A program made the translations under genes and the position numbers. This document shows positions 45,489 through 58,000 of a stretch of 64,000 bases of DNA, piece after piece. The stretch is from the NCBI GenBank assembly GCA_963556145.1, contig OY744466.1:5937820-6001819 (forward strand), given 5' to 3'. The notes beneath the pieces were generated by a model that saw nothing but the letters and a program-made list of their open reading frames with translations, searched no databases and was not told the origin of the DNA. Position 1 is the first letter of the stretch, and each line of letters begins with the position of its first letter. The DNA is from Hygrocybe punicea (lineage: Eukaryota; Basidiomycota; Agaricomycetes; Agaricales; Hygrophoraceae).

Positions 45489-46435
45489 CCCCAACTAACT
45501 AGATGTAACACAACTCTGTCGGTGTTCCATCTAAGTGCTCATATAACCATGGTACTCCCAAGGACAATTTATTGCCCCAGGGACATTCTCACTGTAGGCA
45601 GGCGTAGGGATATATTCTTATCCCTAGGGACAATTTCCAAAGAAGACCAAGGGATGATTTTGACAAACGATCATGGCCTGAAATATTGTCCCATGGGACA
45701 TATTACAATACCATCAGGGAGAATATATATTTTCCTGGGATATATTGTCAACCAGGTGTTGCCTCAGCTCAAGCTGATGTTTTTTGAAAAATAGCTATAA
45801 CATTGTAAATAAAATAGGTAAAATTATGGAAATATTTGTGTGCATAGATTAAAAGGCCTAGGGACTGTAATTTCATCCCTTGGGATATTTATTTCATCCC
45901 TTGGGATATTTATTTCATCCCTTGGGATATTTATTCCTTCCCTTGGGATATTTATTTCATCCCTTGGGATATTTATTTCGACCCTTGGGATATTTATTTC
46001 ATCCCTTGGGATATTTATTTCGACCCTTGGGATATTTATTTCTTCCCTTGGGATATTTATTTTGTCCCTTGGGATATTTATTTCATCCCTTGGGATATTT
46101 ATTTTACCTGAGAAAAGCCCACAGGACATATAGAATATCCCATGGGATACTTATCTTGTCTTAGAAAACCGCCCATGGGACATAGAACATCCCTTGGGAT
46201 ATTTTCACTCTTATAGAAACAGCCCATGGGACATGAAAAATATTGCTTGGGATATTTACATTAACCAAGACAAAGCCCATAGGACATATAAAATATCCCT
46301 TGGGATATGTACTTTACCCCCAAAAAAGCCCATGGTACATATAAAATATCCCTTTGGATACCTTTGTTATCACAGAAACAGCCCATGGGACATATAAAAT
46401 ATCCCTTGGGATATTTACTTTACTCAAAAAAGCTC
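45489..46435. repeat. Satellite region rich in TCCC..GGGA palindromes, with a 21-bp tandem array
   Basis: At about 45877-46107 a 21-bp unit (CCCTTGGGATATTTATTTCAT) repeats about eleven times. Around it are many related words such as GTCCCATGGGAC and TATCCCTTGGGATA, spaced 40-60 bp apart. No gene: frames through the array are repeat by-products. Confidence 0.85.
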
Positions 46436-47978
46436 CAATCTACAGGCTGGTGGGACTGCCTGCTTGCTCAGCATCTGCCAAGTCACACAATAATAATCAT
46501 AGCAATGCCACATGTTACATAATTTTAATTTACCAACCACTCAAAATAGACATAGCAAATTAAATAATTATTTTCACTAAATACATGGTATTCTAATTTA
46601 TAAGGGGAGAGACAGGGAGGTGGAGGAGAGGAGAGGAGAGGGGGAATGGCAGGAGGAATGGCAGGGGGAGAAGGGGCAGGAGGTGGATGGGAGGTGGGGA
46701 TGGTGGATGGACAGCATAGGCAGGGGGAGAAGGGGTAGGAGACAGCCAGGGGGAGAATGGAAAGGAGGAGGGAGGAGGGGGAGGGGAAAGGAGGGAAAGG
46801 GAAGGACCAACAATACATACTGGTGTTCCCCTGGTGTCCACGCCCCTCCGCGTCCTCACCCTTGTCCCCGTCCCCGTCCTCGTCCTCGTCGTTACCGCGT
46901 GGCCCTGTTCCCGTTCGCGTTGTCATTGCCGTCCCGTTTGCCATCCCGTCCTCGCCATTTCAGTCCTCGTCGTCCCTGCTGCCGTTGTCCTCATTGTCCC
47001 GGTCTCCATTGTCCTCGTCATCGTCCCGGTCGTCCTCGTTTCCGTCGTCCGTTGCTCCCGTCCCCGTTCTCATGCTCGCTGTCCTCGTCGTCATCATCCC
47101 CGTCATCGTCGTCGTCGTCGTCGTCCTTGTTGTCCCGGGTTCCGCGGTCCTCGTCATCCTGTTCCCCCGTCCCGATCGTCTTCGTTTCCTCGTCCGTGTC
47201 GTGGTTCCCGTTCCCCTTGCCGTCGTCTTCCCCTTTCGCGCCGTGGTCGCGTTCGTTCGTTTACCCCGTCGTCCTCATTCCCGTCGTCCTCGTTCTTGCT
47301 GTCGTAGTGGGCCTGGGTTGTCCCCGTTCTCGGCTGCGTACCGTCTCCTTGTCGCCCGCATGCGCGTCTGCTTGTTGCTGTTGCCGCGTTCGCGTTCGTT
47401 TGGCACGAGGGTGAGGGAAAAAAACCTACAAGTGTGTTTAAGTAGTCAGTAGAATGAAGAAAAAAGATAAAGAATAATTACCTGGGGTGCTCTGGCATCC
47501 GCACCCGTTGTCGCGTCGTTGTTGAAAACGAAGTCTTGTTGAACTCGCGCGCGAGAATTTCAACCGGGATTTGCCGATATCCCAAATGGGGTCGAGTTGT
47601 TATATAGGGAAGGGTGGCTGGATTTTCTTATTATTATTACATGTACTACAGCACCTAAATGGCCAGGGCAAGACCCTGAAGAGATATAAGTATGCTATAC
47701 CTACCCCACAGGGAGTTTTTGTATTTTATTTCATTTTATATGGGGAGATATTCACAATGCATTCTATGCCTCTGCCAAAAATGGACCCTTAAACACCTAA
47801 CTTTGCGACTACAGGTCTGAAAAATCTAAAATTAATTCTACGGGTACTAGGGAAGGTGTACATTGTGTTCCAGACAAGTGCCTAGTAGTTGGTGGTGCGG
47901 GGAATGTGTTGTAGCCAAAATATTATGAACTTGTCACTCACATTCGAATCATGATTATACGGACTTTTGATTGTCTAG

Positions 47979-48178
47979 NNNNNNNNNNNNNNNNNNNNNN
48001 NNNNNNNNNNNNNNNNNNNNNNNNNNNNNNNNNNNNNNNNNNNNNNNNNNNNNNNNNNNNNNNNNNNNNNNNNNNNNNNNNNNNNNNNNNNNNNNNNNNN
48101 NNNNNNNNNNNNNNNNNNNNNNNNNNNNNNNNNNNNNNNNNNNNNNNNNNNNNNNNNNNNNNNNNNNNNNNNNNNNNN
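47979..48178. other. Assembly gap, 200 N
   Basis: Exactly 200 N. The 92 bp before it (47887-47978) recur, with a few changes, just after it (48179-48280), so the gap falls in a repeat near the centre of the inverted repeat. Confidence 0.99.
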
Positions 48179-49259
48179 AGTTGGTGGTGCAGGGAATGTG
48201 TTGTAGCCAAAATATGATGAACTTGTCCCTCACATTCCATTCATGATTGTGTGTGCTTATACGGACTTTTGATTGTCTAGCCACAATGCAAAGATCCACC
48301 TCCATTTTGGCCCCAACACATTCCCTGCACCACCAACTACCAGGCACTTGTCTGGAACACAATGTACACCTTACTTAGCACTCCTAGAATTAATTTGAGA
48401 TTTTTCAGACGTGTACTCGCAAAGTTAGCTGTTTAAGGGTCCAATTTTGGCAGAGGCATAAAATGCATGGCGAATATCTCCACATATAAAATAAAATAAA
48501 ATACACAAACTCCCCTCGGGGTAGGTATATCATACTTACTTCTCTTCAGGGTCTTGCCCTGGCCATTGAGGTGTTGTAGTACATGTAATAATAATAAGAG
48601 AATCCAGCCACCCTTCCCTATATGGCAACTCGACCCCGTTTGGGACATCGGCAATTTCCGGTTGAAATTCTCGCACACGAGTTCAACAAGACTTGTGGTT
48701 TTCAACCATGACGCGACAATGGGTGTGGATGCCAGAGCACCCCAGGTAAGTGTTCTTCATCTTTTTTCTTCATTCTACTGACTACTTAAACATTTGTAGG
48801 TTTTTTGCCACACCCTCGCGCCAAACGAACGCGAACGCAACAGCAACAACAAGCAGACGCGGTGCGGGCGACAAGGAGACGGAGGACACAGCCGTGAACG
48901 GGGACAACCCAGGCCGACCACGACAGCAAGGAGGATGACGGGAATGACGACAATGGCATAAATGAAGACAAGAACGAGGATGAACGCGACGACGGCGAGA
49001 ACGGGGAAGACGACGACACAGCGGGCGCGGGAACTACGACAACAGGCAGGGCCAACGAAGACGAGGATGACGAGGAGGGCAGCGGGCACAGGAACCATGG
49101 ATGACGGAAACGAGGACGATCGGACGGGGAAACGGGACAACGGAGCCTGGGACAACAAGGACGACGGCAACAGGGATGACGAGGACAGAAACGGCGAGGA
49201 CGGGATGGCAAACGGGACGGCAATGACAACATGAACGGGAACAGGGCCACGCGGTAACG

Positions 49260-49755
49260 ACGAGGACGGGGACGGGGACGAGGACGGAGACGGGGACGAG
49301 GACGGAGACGGGGACGAGGACGGGGACGGGGACGACGACGGAGACGGGGACGACGACGGAGACGGGGACGACGACGGAGACGGGGACGACGACGGAGACG
49401 GGGACGACGACGGAGACGGGGACGACGACGGAGACGGGGACGACGACGGAGACGGGGACGACGACGGAGACGGGGACGACGACGGAGACGGGGACGACGA
49501 CGGAGACGGGGACGACGACGGAGACGGGGACGACGACGGAGACGGGGACGACGACGGAGACGGGGACGACGACGGAGACGGGGACGACGACGGAGACGGG
49601 GACGACGACGGAGACGGGGACGACGACGGAGACGGGGACGACGACGGAGACGGGGACGACGACGGAGACGGGGACGACGACGGAGACGGGGACGACGACG
49701 GAGACGGGGACGACGACGGAGACGGGGACGACGACGGAGACGGGGACGACGACAA
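49260..49755. repeat. 18-bp tandem array (GACGGGGACGACGACGGA)
   Basis: About 25 nearly perfect copies. Because 18 is a multiple of 3 it leaves long open frames, including Ser/Pro repeats on the minus strand. G-runs every 18 bp could form quadruplex-like structures. In the left arm of the inverted repeat the matching place (about 46860-47300) has only diverged GTCCTCGTC-type sequence. Confidence 0.95.
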
Positions 49756-50219
49756 GGGCGACGAGGACAGGGACGAGGGCGAGGACGCGGAGGGGCGTGG
49801 ACACCAGGGGAACACCGGTATGTAATTGTGTTGGTCCCTCCCTTTCCCTCTTTCCCCTTCCCCTCCTCCCCCCTCCTTTCCCTTCTCCCCCTGACTGGCT
49901 CCTACCCCTTCTCCCCCTTCCTAACCTGCCCCTTCTCCTCCTGCCTACCATCCACCATCCCCACCTCCCATCCACCACCTGCCCCTTCTCCCCCTGCCCA
50001 CCCCCTGGCATTCCCCCTGGCATTCCCCCCTCTCCTCCACCTCCCTGCCACTCCCCTGATAAAGTAGAATGTATGTAGGTAAAATAATTATTTAATTTGA
50101 TATATCTATTTTAAGTAGTTGCTAAATTCAAATTATGTAACATGTGGATAGTGAATCAGTGGTATGATTATTATTGTATGACTTGGCAGATGCTGAGCAA
50201 GCAGGCAGTCCCACCAGCC

Positions 50220-50570
50220 TGTAGATTGGGATGTCCCACACCCTTTGGGATATCCCTGTCAGCTGACAGGGATGTCCCACCAAGACTGTGGGATGTCCCA
50301 CAAGCTGATGGGGACATCCCACAAGCCAGCAGGGATGTCCCAGACAAATCTGTGGGACATCGCACAGCCTCAGTGGGATGTCCCACAAGCTGACAGGGAT
50401 GTCCCACAAGCCAGCAGGGTGGGATGTCCCAGACAAGGCTGTGGGATGTCCCAGAGGCCAGCAGGGACGTCCCAGACAAGGCTGTGGGATGTCCCATAAG
50501 CCAGCAGGGATGTCCCACAGCCTCAGTGGGATGTCCCAGACAAGGCTGTGGGATCTCCCAACCAAGCCTC
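50220..50570. repeat. Minisatellite of GGGATGTCCCA blocks
   Basis: Irregular units of about 24-29 bp around GGGATGTCCCACAAGC, with CAGCAGGGATGTCCC variants. Each unit contains a GGGATGTCCC inverted word, as in the satellite at 45489-46435. Confidence 0.85.
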
Positions 50571-52200
50571 TTTGGGAAGCTTACTTTAAGCCCAAGTCCA
50601 CTTTCCTCAAGAAGCACTCTAATCTTAACATAGATCAACAATTAGATCTCTCCTCTGCATCTGCATCCCAGTCAGACATTGTATGCACAGCCAATGATGT
50701 AAGAACAACTGATATCAGGATCAAAATTTCTTCATAATACACTTGTTTAATTTTCAGCTCAGCCTCTCCTCTCACTCCTCTTTGTCTATTATACATGCTC
50801 TGCTCACTCACTGCCCTACAAGCTTCAGCCTGCCACATGCACAAGGGATTGGTTTACTAGCAGCACACCCTCAATCCTCCCCCTCTTGCCAGCCTCATCA
50901 CCCAACAACTCCAGCTTTTTCCTCTCCCACTCCTTCTGTCTTTATAAGTGGAAACAACTGCTTTATCTCCACCCTGCCACTGACCCCAAAGGACAATCAG
51001 CTCTGTGTCTCTCAATAGAATAAGCATGTACAATCTTATACTATGCTATAGCACCCATGGTACCCATAGTGGCCATGACAAGGCCTTGAAATTTACAACT
51101 AGATGCTATCATCATTCAAAGTTTTCTATTACATACCTAGGGAAGGGGTGTCCCAAATGCCCCCAGACACCCCCTCTGCTGATATCTGATAGCAGCAGAT
51201 GCTGTCTAGATAGTAGCAAAACATTGCTAAGGGATGTCCCATATGGCCCCCAGACACCTCATTTGTCAGGGATGTCCCATGGGACATGGGAGAAGACCAC
51301 CACTAAATGTTGCCTCATGGGCTGTCCCAGCATATCAGACCAGGGACAATGGGATATCCCAACCTGTCAGACCAGGGATGATCACTTTGGCCCAGGGAGA
51401 ACCAGTGGATTTCTCAACATGTAGTAGGAACGCCGAGATGTAACTACATGTTGAGAAATTTGGGCAGCCTGAAGTGGTCAACCAGAGTCTACAAGTCACA
51501 TGCATGTAGCTATACAGCTATCATATATTGTATATGATGGCTACTAACATTCCATTGACTAATAACCACACTATCATTGTAGCCACAGCAAAAAAAATAT
51601 TTCAAAAAATATCCAAAAATTAGTTTGGGACATCCCAAATGACCCCCTGGCACCAGGGACGTCCCATGTCCCTGGGACATCCCAGGGACAGCCCAGGGAC
51701 AGCCCAGGGACATCCCCAGAGCCCAGGGAAAGCCCAAAGACATGGATATTAGCCCTGGGCCAGACCTGTTGTTTCTCAACATGTAGAAGTAACATACGAC
51801 CCATTCAGTTACATCTACAAGTTTAGGAAATCGGGTGGCCTGAAGTGACCCAAATGGTCTTGCAACCTGGAGCTTTGCAAGACAAAATTAAGACAGATTC
51901 CTTCTCTGCCTCTCAGACAACTTCACCACAAGAATCATGCATTGCTTTGTTCATACACATCGCACTTGAGCATATTTGGTTTGTGCCTCTTGGTCTGATG
52001 TTGTATCACCTGCAATGGCTGTAGTTGTATCATCAGTGGGCTCTGTGGCTGGCATGTGCAACATTGTGGGTGAATCTTGATGAGATATGCTCTGCTCCAG
52101 CATGGCTTGGTCAGGGAATAGTGGTGGGGATGTTGAAATCTCTTACCTCTTCTGCTTTGCCATGTAACAACTGTGTAGATTGACAAATAACAATGTTATT
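50571..52200. other. No gene; scattered GGGAC/GTCCC repeats and a hairpin
   Basis: Contains further GGGATGTCCC clusters (about 51230-51360 and 51630-51730), a hairpin at about 51412-51458 (TTTCTCAACATGTAGT and its complement), and a second, diverged copy of the surrounding segment at about 51765-51850. Frames here are Ser/Pro-rich and unconvincing. Confidence 0.45.
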
Positions 52201-52459
52201 ATGATGTATTGATAGGCAAATGCATGGATATGGTGGATCAGTGGGAATCACGGATACAGATTGCCTCAGATACAGGTCCAGATACCATGTTTGGTATCCA
52301 CCGATCCATGTATCCATATCTGCAGGTCCCTATTTGGGAATGTCACAGTACCCCGTGATGTTATGTCACTCATCAACAACACCAGACATTCATCCACACC
52401 ACAACAATGACTGCAACCACAACAACACTGCTGATGGACTAAGGAAGGGGGAATATGGC

Positions 52460-53426
52460 TAAGGCCCTCCACGGGTATACCGCGGGTCCAATTTCCGGAC
52501 ACCACACCCACACCCACTGTACCTGCACCTGCACCTGCTGTACCCGCACCCATTCAAATAACAGGTACATACCGTACCTGTTAGATGGCAGGTACAGCAG
52601 TACATGGCAGGTACCGGGTACACCATGGGCACCTGGGAGCCCCATACCTCGCGCGGGCCAGACACACGTCAAGTGACGTTGTCGTCACCCTTGCAAGGTA
52701 GATGGGGGGTTTCCGGTGGGTTTCCGGTGGGCTGCGCGCTCAGGGGTAACCTTGTTCGCGAGGGGCGCTGCTGCTGCTGCTGCTGCTGGCATTGGACAAG
52801 CCATCACTGAGCCATGGAAATGGGAGCGCGGGCTACACCCACACTTCCATTCTCCCTGGTGCTGAATATGTGTCCACATGTCAGTTGACGCATCAGTTGA
52901 CGCGTCAGCTCGTGTTCACAAGGTTGGTTGAGTGAGCCACCATGCCTGATGCCGTTTGTAAGGTCCTTCCATGTTCGCGAGGTGTGGTGGCAGCAGGGGG
53001 TTAGCAGGTGTCGATGGGGCTGGATTTAGGGTATGTACCTGGGGCTGGTAGGTGGGCACACCATCCTCCTGGCCTTGTTCTGTCGTTTGTGTTGCTGAGC
53101 CCAGTCTGAGTCATTGTTGTTGTTGTTCATTGTTGTTGTTGTTCATTGTTGTTGTTCATTTTTGAGTTTTGGTTTGTATACGAAATATATAGGAAATAAA
53201 ATAAAATAAATTAGTAATAGTAAAATAACAGAAAACTAAACACTTACTCGGTCTTGAGAGTAGTCCAACCCAGATAACCGGATAACTGCAGCCACCAGCA
53301 GCCACCCGCGGTATGCGGGTGAAGGGTGCGGTTTGGGCATGGTGTCCAAATCAGGACACCATACCCGAACCCGTGTTACCCTTTTGGGAATAACCATGGG
53401 TTTACCCCTACCTGTGTATGGCCTTA
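52460..53426. mobile_element. hAT-like MITE (967 bp), perfect 8-bp duplication
   Basis: The left end TAAGGCCCTCCACGGGTA pairs with the reverse complement of the right end (TAAGGCCATACACAGGTA). It is flanked by AATATGGC (52452-52459 and 53427-53434). The core has a CTG run (about 52770-52790) and a block containing TCAGTTGACGCGTCAGCTCG that is also present in the MITE at 29638-30778. No gene. Confidence 0.88.
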
Positions 53427-53694
53427 AATATGGCCAGGATTGTGGTGCTTCCAGCTGGTATGTATAATACTTGTCTGTAATAAGGCTGACTTGTACATTT
53501 TTACAGATATCTCCCTGTTTCTAGACAACAAGACGTTGCATCCCGTGTATCTGAGGACTACTGCATCAACTGCATTGACAGCAACTCATACAGCGAATAC
53601 AACAAACAACGAATGACTTCAATATGGTGAAAACACCAGCAACGTCTGTACCATGTTCAGGATCTGGTACAGACATTGTACTCAACCTGTTTTA

Positions 53695-54345
53695 CCTCAC
53701 ACAAGCACGCCACCATGTCAATTGACATCAGCACGGTGAACGCAAGGTATAGGGAAGCAGAACCATGACAATAGACCCCCCCTTCCACCATGACAAGTCT
53801 GGACTGTGTCCTGAGCACAGTCCAGACTTGCGCAAGCACACTGCCATGTCAATTGACATTGGCATGGTGAACATGAGGTAGAGGGAACCCAGAACCACGA
53901 CAATGGACCCCCCATTCCACCATGGCAAGTTGGTGCTGTTAGTGTATTGCACAGGTACGGGTAAACCCGCGGGTTTTGCCACGGGTATAGCCTCGGGTAG
54001 GGTATGGGTACGGATTCCAGGACCCGCCAGCTTTTTTTTAAGCCCTGGATCATCCAAAACGGTGAAGTATTGAGCTAGATATGCTCAAAATACTTTATTG
54101 GAGTATTTTGAGCATATCTAGCTCAATACTTCACCATTTTGGACAATCTGGGGCTTAAAATGACAGGTAAAACCCATGGGTATTGTACCCACAGGTACAA
54201 TGGGTTTGGGTATGGTACAGCCAAAAATACCTGGGGGTTACCCATGCAATACACTAGGTGCCGTTTCCCGAGTGCAGTCCTGGCCTTTTTACCTTGCATG
54301 AGCACACCGCAATGTCAATTGATGTTGGCATGGCAAACACAAGGT
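53695..54345. repeat. Tandem repeat of about 165 bp, three units, the third split by a MITE
   Basis: Units share ATGTCAATTGACATYGGCAT, GGTGAACRYRAGGTA and GACCCCCCNTTCCACCATG blocks, at about 53715, 53850 and 54310. The MITE 53940-54256 lies between the second and third occurrence. Short frames across this region are not genes. Confidence 0.65.
53940..54256. mobile_element. Small palindromic hAT-like MITE (317 bp)
   Basis: The ends TAGTGTATTGCA are inverted. Flanks are GGTGCTGT (53932-53939) and GGTGCCGT (54257-54264), an 8-bp duplication with one mismatch. The centre is a long hairpin with arms of about 55 bp (54040-54094 and 54102-54156) and a 7-nt loop. Confidence 0.85.
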
Positions 54346-55001
54346 AAATGCCCACCAATCCGTCTGGATTCGTGATGATATCCATATCTGTGGCTCGGGT
54401 ATGGATATTAATGGGATACAGATATGGATACCATATTTGGCACCCATGGATGATCCGTGCAGTAGCCTATGTATTGATACATGGACAGCTGCCTCTTGCA
54501 TGGACAGCTCCTTCTTCATGTTGTGTGCTATGTCCATTTTAGGGCACATTTGAACCCTAAACCGAAAGGATTTAAGGCCCCCAGAGCCCCTCCCCACCCC
54601 TGGATCTGGATTCCCATTCCATCAACCCTCTTGATGTTTCAAAGAACTTTATAGGTCAGTTCCACAAGCACTTTTAGAGTCTAGGGGTCACAATAATTGG
54701 CCTTGTGGACAATATGTTCTGGACAAATATTTGCACTGCAGCCCAGGTCTTTCAGCATGAATACCATTCTTAGATAACTTCATTTTTACAACATTTTTGC
54801 AATCAAGATAACAACAAAAACCATTTCAATATTATCTGATGGCAAAAATCTTCAGCTGTCTCCTGCTGTATGTATGATCTATCATTCTCTCACTACAATT
54901 AACTCTCTATCTGGCCTGTACGATGGAAGTGACTAGTAACTACACCAACATTTAGTGCCTCCAAGCTAAGCTAAATTTGTTGCCACCATCAAGCCTTCGA
55001 T
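54346..55001. other. No gene; downstream of the SNF2 gene
   Basis: A GATATGGATACC-type repeat (about 54380-54440) resembles, inverted, one at about 52210-52320. The rest is AT-rich 3' flank of the SNF2-family gene, which ends at 55002. Confidence 0.4.
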
Positions 55002-58000
55002 CTACCTCTGGAACGGTGTGCGACTTGGAATCCTTGCACTAGACGAACCAGCTTGACCAAAGTCAACTGTTCGACTACTTTTCTGTGCCGTTTTCTGCTT
55101 ATAGTTCTGAGAAAAGGGTATTTTGATGGTGCTTGGCAAGTCCATATCCTCATCTTCGCTGGAGCTTTGAGGAGTTGAAGATTGGGGTCTGCGGATTGGA
55201 AGTGGACGTCCAACCTGAACTCTGCTATTTTGATTTGAAAGACCAGAATATGCTTTCCGAAAGTCAGAGATAAATATGAAAAGATAAATTGGAGTCATAC
55301 AGAATGAGGAAGATGATGATCTTCTGTGTTTGCCCAATTTGAATGTCGAAGTTTCTGTTAGAGCAAGATCACCGTCATCCATGGAAAGTACTGGACCAGC
55401 ATCGAGTGGGAAGGCCATTGGGGGAGAGTCGGGATTCTCGCTTTCTTTGGTGTAAATTGCAGGAGGAAGCTGGGCGTGGTCAAGGTGGAGTAAAGTCGTG
55501 GAACTGCTACAGACAGCTGCATCTTCAACACTCCTCGCAGGCATAGGATCCACCGTCATTGCCTCTTCATCAGAGGGATGCGCTCGAGTGGAACGAGCTG
55601 CAACAGAAGATAAGATCTTCTCGGGAACGTCAGGCACATCCTTCGACAATATGACAGAAGTTGCCACCCTGGTAGTCTGCAAGGTTCTGTCATTTACTTT
55701 AGCCTTCCCCTTTTTGTTCGTTAGCTTCATGGCACCCTTCTGGCGTTTATCTTCCCCACTGTCGTCGCCATCTGAAGAATCATGAATTGACCCGTCAGGG
55801 TCACCGCCAGAGATCATCGTGACCAACTCTGTAAAGAGGTATTCAAATCATGAGTTTTTGACAGCGAGAATAGATCCCTTTCCTACAGGCATCTCACCTT
55901 CGTTTTGGGCTTGCTGAGTGAAAGCGTCCAGCATTTCACTCTTGGTGCGCGCCATAGTAGACATTAAGACGTCTGTTGTACCTTTTGCGATTAAATGATA
56001 GACCGTGACGACCTTCGTTTGCCCGAGCCTCCACGCACGACCAATGACCTGACGTACATGGACACCAGACCATGAAGTATCCTGTAACAAAGGGCCCCGC
56101 GAATAAGGCAGCAGGTGGAACATGTAGAAATCATGCGCACAAAGAGGATCACGACGTCCGCCATTGGAAGATTGTAGCCCATTCCCCCGACCATGGAAAT
56201 GAGCAGTACGCGAGTCGTCCTACTTATCTTCCATTCATTCACGACCCTGTGACGTTCATCAAAAGATACCTCGCCATTGATGATAGCGATTGCAATTCCA
56301 TGGAGGTGTAACACCTTTGATTAATGGTTGAATTTTTAGTATTGGTTTCGATTGAACATGACGCACAGACTTGATCATATCCGCCATCATCGGAAACTCA
56401 TGGTACACCAAAATTTTCCGAGTTTGAGGCGCCTGCTCCCCCTCAGGGACGAAAGGCATTGTGGGGAAGTGAAGGGTGCCGTCGTCTTTGAATTCAACGT
56501 GCCCAATGTCATCGTGGCTGAGCAGATGTTGCAAAATTTGTTGAAGGACAGTAATCTTGGTTCCAGGTTGACATAGCCAGTCAGCGAGGTTAGTGAATGC
56601 CTTGTATTTGCCGGTTTCATAAAAGGGGTAAGCGATAGCTGTTCGGTAGGTTAGATAAAAATTCTATGTAGAGAATGAGTTCAGCTGGGAGCCAAAAGGC
56701 GGATATACGGACCGTGGAGGAGAAGTCGGTAATAGTGCGACCGTTCCGTCTGAAATAAATTTGTTAGTCAACTTCAGTGACTTCCCCTAAGTTACGCACC
56801 TATTTTTGAGACTTTTAAGTTCTGATGCCAAACGCTCCTGCTCGGCGTCATTTAGGATACATAAAGCGAGTATTTCGTTGTAGTCCGGTAGTTTATCGTT
56901 GATTCGTCTGCCATCATACTTCTTGGAGTGGATAGTGCGTCGAATGATTCGTCCGGCAAAATCTTTCTGCAGGACCTTAACCCATTCATAAAGCGCTTGG
57001 CGGACCGGAAGCATCGGATCTTCACCCTCAACGGCGACTCCCCGCATTTTCTGGACATTACGTTCGTATGCTTCTGCCTTATCCTCTTTCGTGATGCGTC
57101 GGCGAGCAGCTGTTATACGCTTGCCCTGCTCCTTGACGAATTCGTCACCAGGATGCCCCCAATACTTTCTCAAACCGATCATCCTCCCGATATTAATTAT
57201 GTCCTAGATGAGTTGAAATCAATAAGAAATGGAAGGTTTCGATGCCTCTTACAGTGGGGCCGTTGTGCAGAGGAGTGGCTGTTGCAACAATGACAACTCC
57301 GGCATTTTGCAGAAGCGCCAGCATACCGTAAAACCCTCGGCCAATACCTCGAAACTCGTGCCCCTCGTCGAGAATGACAGTGGCCCAAAGCTTATCAAAT
57401 AAAGTCCGCTTGATATTCACGTCAAAGCTCGGCAGCCTCTTCCTCTCGTCTGTGGTGGCTCGTGCACCCTTGGCCTTGTTGGACGTTTGCCACAGATACC
57501 CAACCATCGTTTGTATGGTCTACGTAGTCACGATCAGCATATATTCACGCCGTCAATTAATACCGCCGCAACTCACCGCCTGCCCGATAAGCACGATTCT
57601 CTGTACTTTGCGTTGCTTTGACTGGGCCCACGGCCCTTCCCAAAAGGCGGGCATGTCGCCCCACCGCGATGGGAAAATGAATATGTCGACGGAGAAAGGT
57701 CGGAAAAAGGTGCGAAGTTCGTCATACCACTGAAGTACAAGCGTTCCGGGGACAATGATCAAATGCGGTAAGTCGGGAACACCATGGTGATTTTGAAAAC
57801 AAGGAAGATCGTCTATGTTTAAGTCCGCCTTCGTTAGCGCCTACGTATCAGACAGTCAAACGCTACTTACTTATAAGCTTGGGTCGCGGTTGTCCCAGAA
57901 GCTCAGAAAGGAAAACCTGGATTACAAACGCAATGATTGCCATTACCTGCGCGGTTTTACCCACCCCAACCTCGTCCGCGATAAGGAGACCAGCGGGAGG

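Larger units (their letters stand above)
46436..50232. mobile_element. Foldback-like unit: inverted repeats of about 1.5-2 kb around an N gap
   Basis: The left arm (from about 46436, CCAATCTACAGGCTGGTGGG) is similar to the reverse complement of the right arm (ending about 50232). The similarity runs inward through purine-rich sequence, GTCCTCGTC-type repeats and sequence up to the gap at 47979-48178. The arms differ by substitutions and by expansion of an 18-bp array in the right arm, so this is not a pure assembly mirror. No transposase is seen. The satellites outside both arms also share words. Classification as a foldback element is inferred. Confidence 0.6.

Noticed and set aside
46620..47452. 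Overlapping plus-strand frames rich in Arg, Pro, Ser and Val
   Set aside because: Low-complexity by-products of GTCCTCGTC-type repeats; several frames are open at once.
48775..50023. Two long minus-strand frames of Ser-Pro and Val-Pro-Val repeats
   Set aside because: Both are created by the 18-bp array, whose length is a multiple of three; there is no non-repetitive conserved part.
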